Origin: Prosopocoilus inquinatus
Taxonomy: Eukaryota; Arthropoda; Insecta; Coleoptera; Lucanidae
Length of the DNA stretch: 64,000 nt
Reading direction: 5' to 3'
Assembly: GCA_036172665.1 (NCBI GenBank)
Contig: CM069876.1
Span: 35,867,001-35,931,000, forward strand
Positions 47,201-59,200 of this stretch are shown here, one piece after another. A program made the translations under genes and the position numbers. The notes below the pieces were generated by a model that saw only the letters and a program-made list of their open reading frames with translations, was not told the origin of the DNA and did not search any database. Positions within the stretch are counted from its first letter, which is position 1; each line of letters starts with the position of its first letter.

Positions 47201-50200
47201 AAAATACATCGATAGCATCGGCCGGTTTGCGTAAGCCAAATCTGGCTTTGGAGATTGATATGTGTTGTTAACCTTCGCTCTCTCTCTCGCTCTTTCTCTA
47301 TTTCACATAATCAAAGTAAAGTTTCTACTTACGCCAAGAAAATAAAAGTGAGCGCGCCGGCGGTAATTAAGTTACCTACAGAGTCTGTCAACCTCGGAGG
47401 TGTAAAAAAAAACCCGTTCCGAATCAATGACATATCGATATCGCCGGCGAACAATCATCGGGACATTCCTATGGTAAATTACACCAAAAACCCATTAGGT
47501 ATGCACCATGCAGACAGATGGAGTAAACAAATTTAATTTAATCTTAAATTGGCTCGGACCTCTCTCTAAGATCACGGTCGGAGAATGCAGCAATTACGCC
47601 CGGAGGACCTTTAAGCGTATGTTAACCTTGCTCCGGGCGAATTCCGGAGTTACGAGCGCCCCCTTTCTCAGGGACAACCGGCCGAGCCTTTGCAATAATT
47701 CGCTCCGTGTTTAAACGAACCTAATTGTGCATATCTGCAGCAGAGAAGAGTGAAGGCTTCGGAGGTCTTTCGAATGGGTTTTCCCTAATTTGTAAAGCAA
47801 ACATCAAAAGAGAAAAAAAAAAATAAAAAGCATCTAGTAAGTCGGTCCCGGTCGCAATTGAAGTCTAGGATAGAATTACAAAGAAGTCTGGGCTAGGGAA
47901 GATTGGAGGGGGGACAAAATAGTAAAACAAAAATAACACTTGGAGTTCTTGAGCTACTCTCTTATTGAAGAGGCCCCAAATAGGGTCGAAACTGGTGTGC
48001 AGGAGGTTTTCTTTAGTAATTTTTAAAACATTTATTAAAACTTATTGGAAATTTATAAAATCTGAGAGAGGTTTGTAAAGTACAAAAAAATGAAAGTTCC
48101 AAGTGCCAACAAAGAGAGGGATTCCAAAAAAAATATATAAGCATCGCCATTTTTAGTATTAAAAGAGTTATCGAAACTTAAATTTGCAAATCACAAGGAT
48201 GAACAAATTATTACTTTGATTTTTATTTTTTAATAAAAAATAATAACAAATACGTTAGAGAGCAAAAATGGTAGACAGTTACAGTTTTCTCTCCCCTAAA
48301 CATAATTATTTACATATTTTATTATAAGAAAAATAATAAAATGATACTTAACGATTCACAAAATAAAATAAAAATAAGTAAATATCATTTACAGTAAAAA
48401 AAAAATTCATTTGCCTTTAATTTTCATGAATTCTTTATTTTTCCTTTATTTTTATTGTCGTATTAAGCATCCGTTTTGCCCTTTACTATTTGTTTCTTTT
48501 TTCCGTGTAAGTTTGTTATTTACTTTCTGTGCTCATTCGATTTATTTTCTGTTCTAAATTGTGTTTTGAAATGTTTATAAAAACTCAAAGGAAATGTGTA
48601 AAAAATTGAACGTGCTGGCAATTATCAGTTAATTTAGAAAATAAAAGTGATAATTCATTGACGAGAAACTGTGCGATGTAAAATAAATAAATGAATAAAA
48701 TTTGATTTCTATTAAATTTTAATTTTCCAAACAAGAAAAAATAGTGATCACTTTTCTATTTCAAATGAAAATTTGGGCTTTTTACAGATTTTAAAAGAGT
48801 CCGTTAAAATAGAAAAAAAAAGATAATAAAATGAAAACATAAAGTTTGAATGTTATAAAAAAAATTCGCACAGAAAAATACTAATAGATAAAACTAATAG
48901 CGGTTTGGAGAAACAAAATATTCAATTGAAGCCTATAATGAATAAAAACAAACTTGTGTTAATTTGAATACTAAAAATATAAATTAAAAAAAAACGTTGA
49001 TGGTTGCGCCGTTGATAAATTTATTTCTTTAAAAAAATCACATAATTTGCAAGATTTCACATAAAACAGGGCTCAGCATCGATCCTTGCGGAATACTTTT
49101 GATTCTCTCCCGTTCTCTCTCTTTCTGTTTCTTTAAAGAAATCATATACTTAAAAAAAAACCTAAATAGAGAAAGAAAATATTAATGAAAAACTGAATGT
49201 TTATGTTTTTTTTATGTTTGAAAGAATTCAAAACGCAGAAAACAGAAACTTGAGTAGATTTTAGAAAGTACTTCAAAAAAAGAAAGAAGGAGAGAAAAAG
49301 ACCGATTTCTGCAATGTTCTAGACGACTAATATTTTCCATTTTTACCCAAAATTTTATTTTTATTTGTATTATTAATCTAAAATTTGAGTAGATATTTAT
49401 AAATATTGTTTTGCAAAGAACATGGCTCCTTGCGGAACACCTTAGGACCCAACACAAAATGCTTTTAATTATTGTTTCTAAGCTTCTAAACTCTATAGTT
49501 TACTTATTGAATTTCCTTTTCCTTTTCGTTTAATTTTTAAACTTCATCTCTACAGATGATTTCTATTTTACAGTTTTTGCTTTTCATTGGCTAATTGTAC
49601 CACAATTTACAAATTGGGTGCACTTGGAACACGTTTTGTTTGTCGCTGTCAATCAAAACCTTTTTACTAAAAAAGTGTCGAAACTAAGTTAATTTTCTAA
49701 GATATTATTAACTATTCGAAATTAAGACATCGATCTCTCCATTTTTAATGAAAAATGTACTAAATCAGGGACAAATCTTTGACAATCAGTGACAACCAAT
49801 ATTTATTGTTCGCCAGTTGATATTTCTTTGATTAACACGAATACCAGTTAAATAGGCTCCCAAACACTTAGCTACGCCAATGGTATGATGCGTCAAAATA
49901 TGCTATTCCGATCCCTGGTAACTAATATTACAAATCATAGACACAGCTTCGCCAAATTAAACATTTTGTTGCATTGTCCTCGTTTCCGTGATTTGAATAA
50001 CTTTTAATTCCCGTTTCAAACAACTGCACTGATTGCAATCTTAAAGCATAGAATAGGACCTAGTACTGGTCCTTGTAGAACCCTTTTAATAGAATTTTCG
50101 TCTTTCCATTTTGTTTGTTTGTTTGTTTGTTTCTACTGATAATTATAAATCGTATTTCCCGCTGTTTTAAAATGAAACTTTTAGGTCCATGTGACAGTGA

Positions 50201-53200
50201 TAATAAATTTATTGTGTTTTCACGAATACCCGATGGGTAGGCCCCAAATAGAGCGCGTGCGCCAATGACCTGATGACGTCAAAATATGTTATTCCGAACC
50301 CTAGTGATTAGTATAATCATACAAACAATTTCGCCAAATTAAACCGTTTCGTTACGTTGATTGTCCTTGTTTCCATCATTTGAGTAACTTTTAATTTCTG
50401 TTTAAAAACAATTACACCGATTGTCCTAGCGCTGGCCCTTGCATAACCCCTTTAATAATTTTTGTCTTTCCGTTTTCTTTTTAATATTTGCAAAAACTTT
50501 TTTCGTTTGTTTGCTTTTATTAATTATAAGTCGTATTTCTTACATCTTTTAAAATTGTACCCTTAGATTCAAGATAATAATTTGATTTGAAATAATTTTG
50601 ACGTAAAATTTGATAAAAACAGAGAGAGAAGTAGCGAATCACTGTTAATTATGGTAACCTGTCTCTCTCTCTTTTTGTAATAAATCTTACACAAAAATTA
50701 ATTAGCGTCGAGACAAAAGGGAGCATATAGCTAATATCTTAAACAGTTTCATTAATTTTTTTTTTTTTGGAATTTAAACTTGGATTCAAAGTTTGTTTGG
50801 TGTTTACTAAAGAGGGAAGTTTTGCTGTTTTTTCCAGTTTATAATTAACTCTATTTTTCAAAAAATAAACTTTTCTAAGGCGTGACAGAAAGCTGTAAAA
50901 AACAGACTTCTCAATGCGAATACTTCTTTTTGGTTTCTGAAAACTTTTGCTGATTTATTTAATTTAATTTATTAATAGCCTGCTTTCCAGTTGTCAGCAA
51001 GATTAATAAAAAGAAATTTTTGAAAAATTGTGCTTACCTGAAAGATATAAATAGCACAAAGGATTTTTTTTAGGAAATCTTCTGGGTACTTTTTACTTTG
51101 AAACTAAATTTGCTTAAGTCGTCAACTTTCGTCCTAATTATCTCCATCGAACAGAAGTTCTTTGCGCGTTAAAGAAAGCAATTTCCTGCCTCGTCTTCGA
51201 TTCCGGCTGCATCTGACAAAGGCTCCTCTAACTTGGCCTTTTGTTGTATGAATTTCAGAACGGTTATCCCGCAAGACGTCGTTCTCTTGTGGATGACGCC
51301 CGTTTCGAAACTTTGGTGGTGAAGCAGACCAAGCAGAGCGTCCTGGACGAGGCGCGCCTTCGCTCCAATGGTAAGTAAAAGAACTCGCAGCATGATTTCT
51401 TGCATGTGGATGTCGTGTCGTTGTTGTTCTTGTAGACTCCACGCTCGAACCGGAAACTGACGACGTTCCATGCCCTAGAACTCCGGAACCACAAAGCGAG
51501 GAACCAGGTAGGCGAAAATTTTATTTCTCGAGCGCCCCCTTTCAGGAGGCGACCCCCTTTTTGTAATAATTGCACTAAAAGTAAAGTTGCAAGTGCGGCG
51601 CGCGTAAAGACCCACTTCGTCCGGTCTTTATTGTGTCGAAAGTCAATTTTCACCCTCCATTTGCCAGCGAGAATAACCGTAAAAGCTCGATTCGTTTAAT
51701 GCATTTTTAACGACCCCTTTATTTCTTTTTTTTTTTTTTTTTCGTTTTATTAGACGCCGGCCTTACTGAGGAGGAGGTCCTTCTGCAGAACGCGGCCAGC
51801 GAAAGCCCTGACGCTGAGAAAGTCGTGCAGAGAGCCGCCCTCGTCCTGCGTTTACGCGAGGGGATGAGCTCACTCTCACGTGTCCTGAAGACCATCGAGA
51901 AGTATCAAGGATCTGTTTGTCATTTGGAGACGCGCCCTAATAAGAGCGATACAAACCAGTTAGATGTCCTGGTGAAGATTGAAATGTCCCGACAGAGTCT
52001 TCTGCAGTTGATTAAGTCCTTAAGACAGTCCATGTCTTTGACGACCGTATCGCTTCTTGGGGAAGACAATATTTCAGTGAAGAATCCGTGGTTTCCTCGT
52101 CACGCCAGCGAGTTGGATAACTGCAATCATCTCATGACCAAGTACGAGCCGGATTTGGACATGAATCATCCTGGATTTGCCGATAAGGAATATAGGGCAC
52201 GTCGGAAATACATCGCGGAAGTTGCTTTTGCATACAAATAGTAAGTTATTTCTTCTTCTTCTTCTTCTTCTTAAGTTTTTCCGTACAGACCGGACGAAAT
52301 CATTTTAACCTAGGACAATTAGCTTATCTTAATGTCGACAGGCTTTTGAAAAACACGTCAAAGACAAAACGATTTAAAGATTTAATGACACTGCATTCCG
52401 GATGCAAATAAGACATTAAAGAGTTGACAAAGTTAAATAATATTTAATGAAATCGTCCAGGAAAATAAAAAACACATGGCTTGGTGAAGTGACTTTTCCA
52501 TTCCTTCCCACAGCTTGCGATTTTAGTTAATCTTTTAATGGCAATTCTCTCAAATTTTCCTTCACTGTTTGCCTCTATTTTTACTGTAACTCTTTCCTGT
52601 TTGTTAGTCTTCAAATCAACATCTTTCTTTCCTTCAGTTCATCATTTAACGGCAAGCAAGTCCTTCGATTTCTCTTCCGTTACGTACCTCTACTTCTATT
52701 CTTGCTCCTAACTTTTGCTTGACATCAGTCTTTTACTCAACATCATTCTTTCCTTAAGTTCCACTAACTTTGATTTCAGTTCATCCCATAAAGGCAACTC
52801 TTTTAAATTTTCGTCTATGCTTGGTCTGCACTTTCGCTTCACTCTCTGTCTCCACTTTCACCTTAACTCTTTCCTGTTATTTGTTCCTTCTGTTCATCTT
52901 TCCTCAATTTCAGAGCATCCTGTAATGACAAGAGTTTTAAATTCTCTCTATTTTCGCTTTCTTTTATATGTCGTCTAATATCAGTCTTCCATTCAACATC
53001 CTTTTCTCTTCAAGTTGTGCTCTCTTCGATTCTAATTTATTCCCTGCAACTCTTTTAAATTCTCGCCTATGCTTAGTCTCCATTTCTGTTTCACTCTCTG
53101 CCTCCATTTTCACCTCAACTCTTTCCTGTTTTGTGTTATTCTGCGTCTATCTTTCCTCCAGTTTATCTTTCCTGAATCTCAGTTCATCCTTTAATGGCGT

Positions 53201-56200
53201 GAATTTTAAAGTATCTTGCACTCTTTGTCTCTTCTTTTTTTAATCTCTTGTTTAATACCAATCTTCTATTCAACATCTTTTTCTCTTCAAGTTCCTGTCT
53301 TCCATTCAACATCCTTTTCTCTTCAAGTTCTACTTTCTGCTATTCCAGTTTATTTCCTGCAACTCGTTTAAAATCTAGCCGCTTGGTCTTCACTTCTACT
53401 TCATTGTTTGTCTCCATTTTGACGCTAACTCTTTCCTGTTGTATGTTAGTCTTTTATTCTACTACTATCTTTCTTCTTTCCTCAACTTCAGTTCAAACCT
53501 TTGTTGGCATGAGTGTTAAATTCTCTTGTACTCTCTGTTTCTTCTTCTTTTTATCGCTTGTCTGATATCAATCTCCTATTCAATATTATTTTCTCTTCAA
53601 ATTCTACTGTTTTTGCTTCCATCACTCCATTCTTCGTCTCCACTTCTACTCTCGTTTTTACCTGTTATCTGTTTATCTTCTAATCCTTAATAGTACTCCT
53701 TTTCGCTATTCTCCAAATTTAACCGAAATATCTAGTTCTTCCTTGAACACTTTCTGCCTATTTTATTTATTTTTTTTCTCGTGAAGATCGTGCATTCATT
53801 GTTTTTTTCCTTGTAAACTTTTCTTCTTCTTTTATTCTAAACTTCTATAAACGTCCAAACGTCCAAGTCAATTCTTCTATGATTCCTTCTTCTTTCATTT
53901 CGAAAACGTGACCAAACTATCTGCTCCTTTGAAAAATTAAGGAAAATAAAAAGACCTTTTCGTTTGTTCCTGCCCCACGCAATTCTAGTTCAACCCCTAC
54001 TGATAAGTCTTTGAAATTTTCTTCCATTCCCTTTCTATACTTCATTAAATTTCATTCTTCTGTTTTTTCTTTGTAAACTTTTTTTCTTATTTTATTCTAA
54101 ACTTGTATAAACGTCCAAACGTCCAAGTCAATTCTTCTATGATTCTTTCTTCTTTCATTTCGAAAACGTGACCAACCTAACTGCTCCTTTGAAAAATCAA
54201 GAAAAATAAGAAGACCTTTTCGTTTCTTCTTACCCCACGCAATTCTAGTTCATCCCCTGCTGATAAATCTTTGAAATTCTCCTATTCCATTCCCTTTCTC
54301 CACTTCATTCAATTTCATTCTTCTAGTCTATATGTATATCCTTAACAGTAATTCATTCCGCTATTCCCAAAATTTAACCAAAACATCTACTTCTTCCTTG
54401 AACACCTTTTCGTTTCTTCCTACTTCATGCGATTCTAGTTCCATCCATCCATAATTTTTTTTTATTCTCTTCCACTTCTGTCTTCTCTGGCTTCACTCCC
54501 ATCCAATCATGCTATTCCCTGTCGTAATCTTATCTTCGTTACAAGTGGATTGCATAGAGAATTAGCTGTTCTTATTTCTTTTAGTGTCCAAATATGATCA
54601 GCTACTTGCTACTTCTCTTCTTTGTACGATTTTTTATTTATTTTTGTTATTTGACTCGTAATACTTGTTACCATATCTTCTTACCTTTTTACCACCTCTT
54701 CTTTTTTCTTCTCTTTTATATTACTTTTCCTTGTTCAGTCCAGATCTTTTATTGGCGTCCAAGTCAATTCCAGTTGGTTTTCCTTATACACGAGCCGACC
54801 GTCTGTTTCTTTGAACGATTTCTGTCTTTGTTTCTTAAGCTCCTTTATTGTCATAGTGTAACCTCTTCGTCTTCTCTTTTATTCATTTCTTTTCTTGTTA
54901 TTTGACTTCGTTTCTTGTGAAAATCTTTTCCGAGGCCACCAGCTGATGTTATCGTTGATCTTTCTGGACTCTTTTATTCTTCTAGGTATTCGCGTTCACA
55001 GAGAAAACTAAAATCAAATTAAAACTATCATAGTGGACGTTCCAATCTAACCGAAATTAATTTTAGCTTGAGCACTTAAATACCTTTAGGTATTAGTTTT
55101 TTCTCTTCTCTTGTCCGCTCTATACCACCTAATCATGTGATTCCGTCTCACTTCTTAGCTTCTTCTTGGATTTCCCTGTGTTTCCTCATATCTTCCTGTA
55201 CTTTATCCCTTTTTTATTTTTGCTTTTTAATTCAATGTTGTTTGCTCCTCTTCTAAAAAAGGGATTCCAATGACTTGAAGCTCTCTGCTCCTTCTAACCT
55301 TTGATTCTGGCACTGGATTACTGATTGCCTGGGGATCCAGATGCCCTTTTTGAATTTTTTATTCTCCATTTTCTTGGCGTCTATATCTTCAGAGCGTGAA
55401 GAAATGGAGAAAAAGAATATCGTTAATTTTGAATTCGTTTTTCTTTTTGCAGTGGTGATCCCATCCCCCATGTGGAATACACCGAAACCGAAAACAAAAC
55501 CTGGACCGCCGTCTTCAACACCGTCAAAGACCTAATGCCAAAGCACGCCTGCGCCGAATACAACCGCGTCTTCAAGATCCTAGAAGACGTAGGAATCTTC
55601 CACGCAGATCGTATCCCCCAACTTGAAGAGATGAGCGGCTTCTTGAAGAGCCAAACCGGATTCACCCTCCGCCCGGCCGCTGGTCTCTTAACATCCCGCG
55701 ACTTCTTGGCCTCGCTGGCTTTCCGCATCTTCCAGAGCACCCAGTACGTCCGCCACGTGAACTCCCCATACCACACCCCCGAACCGTAAGTATCAAGCAT
55801 CCCCCCCAACCCCACTTATTGCGCGCAGCGGGCTAGTGTCGATGATCAAAGAACTAACTGCGAGATGATTCAATTAGAAAGCCATTAAATCAGGGAGCGC
55901 GGGAGCCCTAATAGAGTTGACATTGTTCGCTCGGTTCAATTTAAGGCCCCCCTCGTAATCGCCCAACCAACCCAACCCAACCCCCTCGTAATCGCATTAG
56001 AATAAAAATGGGTATGGGAATGGGAATGGGAATAATCGCGAACCGATTTGCAACTAACTGCTGCTCGGAACTTAAGACCTGATTATTGGATTTATTTTCA
56101 GGGATTGCATCCACGAGCTCTTGGGGCACATGCCTCTGCTGGCGGATCCGAGCTTCGCGCAATTCTCGCAGGAAATCGGGCTCGCCTCCCTTGGAGCTTC

Positions 56201-59200
56201 CGACGAAGAAATTGAAAAATTATCCACGGTGAGTACTTACTTACTTCTTGTGACTAGTCGAACGTAACGCGACTAACGTGTCATGGTCAAGTCGGATTGG
56301 TTAGGTATATCACGAACGAGTGGAGAAAGAAAGTGTCTAATTGCGGACATGGTCATGCAAGCGGATTCAGTTACACCACCAACAATGTTTTTTTTTTGTC
56401 TTTTTGCTAATTCAGTGAAACCTCAATATTCAAAATCGTACACCAACAAGAGTACACGCTTTTGTTTTTGTTTGCGTCTTGAATTGAACGTTTACTTTCA
56501 AATAAAATTCACTTTCTTTTTTATCAATCGCTTTTTTGTTATCTTTTATATTATATACGTATTGCAAGCCACAAATTGTTGATTTTCTCAATTTTATTCT
56601 TTTATACTTCTAAATTTACTTCTTCGATTTCTTTTCCCAATTTCCTCCTGAGTCATATGTTTCTTTAAGTAATCACATTTTCTTCTATATCTTCTACTTT
56701 CTTTCTATTGAGCAGTACCTTTGTTTTCTTCTCTTCATTTTCTTCATAATCGCTGTTGTCCTGTTCTCATTCTTCAAATTTATTTCTTCGGCTTTTTTTC
56801 CCAATTTCCCCCTTCCTTCCTACGCTTCTTTATGTAACCACGTTTTCTTCTATATCTTCTACTTTCTTTTGAGCAGTGTCCTTGTTGGTTTAGTTTTCTT
56901 CTCTTCATTTTCTTCACAATCGCTATTATTATCATCATTTTCTTCAATTCTTTCCGCCTCGACGTCTTTTTTTGGAAATTCAACTTATTTTACGCCTTCC
57001 GCTTCTCTTCGTTCTTCTATGTTCGTTTTAATTTTTCGTAGTTACTCCACCACTCTTTCACCATTTTCTATGTCGGTTCTTGCCTGGACATCTTCTTCGA
57101 CTTTACTGCTGCTTTGTTTTGCTTCTGGTATTTTTTTCGTGTTATTTTATGCCATTTCGTTCAAATCATTTTCTTCCTTTTCACTGACAACTCTTCGATT
57201 CACTTCCAACCGCATCCATTCCCTGTTACATCGCACAAAGAAAATGTAAAGGAAGAAGCATATAACTAGCACAGAACTAGAAGACTTCTCTTCTTTCTCA
57301 ATTTTGTTCGGCGTTCAATGCTTCTTCCTTTACGTTTTCTTCTATATCTTCTTTTTTCTTTTGAATTGCCTCTTTGTTGATCTTCTTCGGTGTCGATTCT
57401 TCCCGCCTGGTCGTTTTCTTAACATTCAACTTCTCCTCTACCTTCTCTAGTTTCAAATTTCTTGGCAATTACCATTTTTGTCATCACTCTGTTCTGTGTC
57501 CAGGTCATCTTTCTTCGACTTTAAGCTCGTATTCCACCATAACATGTCTGTTTATGACATCCTCCTCGGTCAGTTAGCGCTATTTTCTTGCCTTCTTGCC
57601 TCTCATCTTCGCTTCACTCCTGATCATATTCATTCTTTGTTTCACTGAAACTTTTCTTCTATCTCTTTACCAATTTGTTTACGTTTTATGCGTGCTCAGT
57701 CCATAGTCTTTTCAGCATCGATTCTTCTCAACTCGTCGTTTTCGTCAAGTGCAACTTCTTCAACCCCTTCTTCTGCTTCTTCGTTCCTTTTTGCTTCATT
57801 TCCTTACATTCTCTTCATAATCACTGTCGTTTTCGTCTTCTTTTTGTTTGTCCTTCTCTCTCGATTCTTGCTTCGATTTTAACTTCAAATTTTCTTTTTT
57901 TGTTTTTCATCTTTGTTGTTCTTTCTTCTAGCTGTGCTTTAGTTGATCTATTTTTGACATTCTCCTTCTCCTAATCTTTACAATTTTCTTTTTGCCTTTT
58001 GCTTCTCTTTGTGAACTAGATTTTTCGGTTCGCTTTCGACCGCATTTACTCTTTTTTGTGCAGCAAACTTTTCTTCTAGATCTTCTTTTGCTTGCACATT
58101 CATTCTTCTACATTTTCTCCTTTTTTTTCAACATTTTATAGCGCAACTAGTTTATTTTTGTTTTCCTGCGTCGCTTTTTGCGTCATTCTTTCTTCGTTTC
58201 ATTTACAGTTTCAGGTTCTTCTTTTATTTTCTTCTCTATTAATCTTTTTAACGTCCATTTTTTGTTACGCTTTGCCTTTGCTTGTACGTTTTCTTTTAAT
58301 TCATCATCCGCGTTTGTCCTTTACTTTTTCATTCTTCTAATTTTCGTTATCTTCTGCATTTTCTTGCTATACCTTTTTGAAGTATTCGTCTGTTTGTTTT
58401 TTCGTCGTCGTCGTCGTCCCCCTTACCAACAGGTTTAGAACGTCGATCTTCTTTTGTTTTCACGTTTTTCTGTTTTTCTTTTTTTACATTTTCTGCTTTG
58501 GCTGGTTAGGGCGCGGGAAGCTTGTGGTTCGAACGCCTAATCACATCCGCTGTATTCTCGATAGTCATTGGTCATTCACACATTGATGGTATAATGCCAC
58601 AAGCTTCCTGCGCCTAGAGTATAGTCCATTAATGTCAAAACAGATTTTTTTTTCGATTTCGATGTCGCTTTTTGCGGAAGTCTTTTACAATCTAAGCCAC
58701 GCATTTCTTGTTCTGCCGGAAAATATTGTAAACTGCTTTTTTTTAATTCTTACACATTCCAAAAATGTTTGCACATTTTGAATGGCGTTGTAATATTTTT
58801 GAGTTACAAATTTTCTTTTATACTTTCAATTAATTTAAGGCCTGATCTTTTGTTTTGTTTATTAAGAAATCACGTTTTTCTTGACATTGCCTTCTTCTTT
58901 TGGCCTTTTTAATTTTTGTACTACGTTTTAGGCGTTCTTTATTTTGGATTTTTAAAAAGCTGTATCAAAATTCACTCAAACGCTCTCTCATGTACAGTCG
59001 TGACCATTAAATTTTGGTCGTCACTACCAAACAAATTATCAGTTTTACAATCTTTTGCTTTTTATCAATTACGTTTCCCAATTTATCAATCAAATGATTT
59101 TCCAGTTTCGGAAATGTCAAGTCGTATGTCAATCAGCAGTCGAGTCATTTGGAAAATTAGGAAACATAGTTGACCAAAGAGGAAAACCAAAAGAAAAAGA

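Noticed and set aside
51134..51653. Three long minus-strand frames opposite pale exons 2 and 3
   Set aside because: Shadows of conserved GC-richer exons; overlapping each other and without any recognisable domain.
52715..53565. Series of Ser/Phe-rich plus-strand open frames
   Set aside because: They coincide with a ~270-bp pyrimidine-rich tandem repeat inside pale intron 4 and have no domain.
56850..57250. Plus-strand 126-residue Ser/Phe-rich frame
   Set aside because: Lies in a degenerate TTC/TCT-rich repeat of pale intron 6.
58500..58620. 'gtggttcgaacgcc' resembling a tRNA T-loop
   Set aside because: No cloverleaf can be built upstream, and it lies within a T-rich intron.
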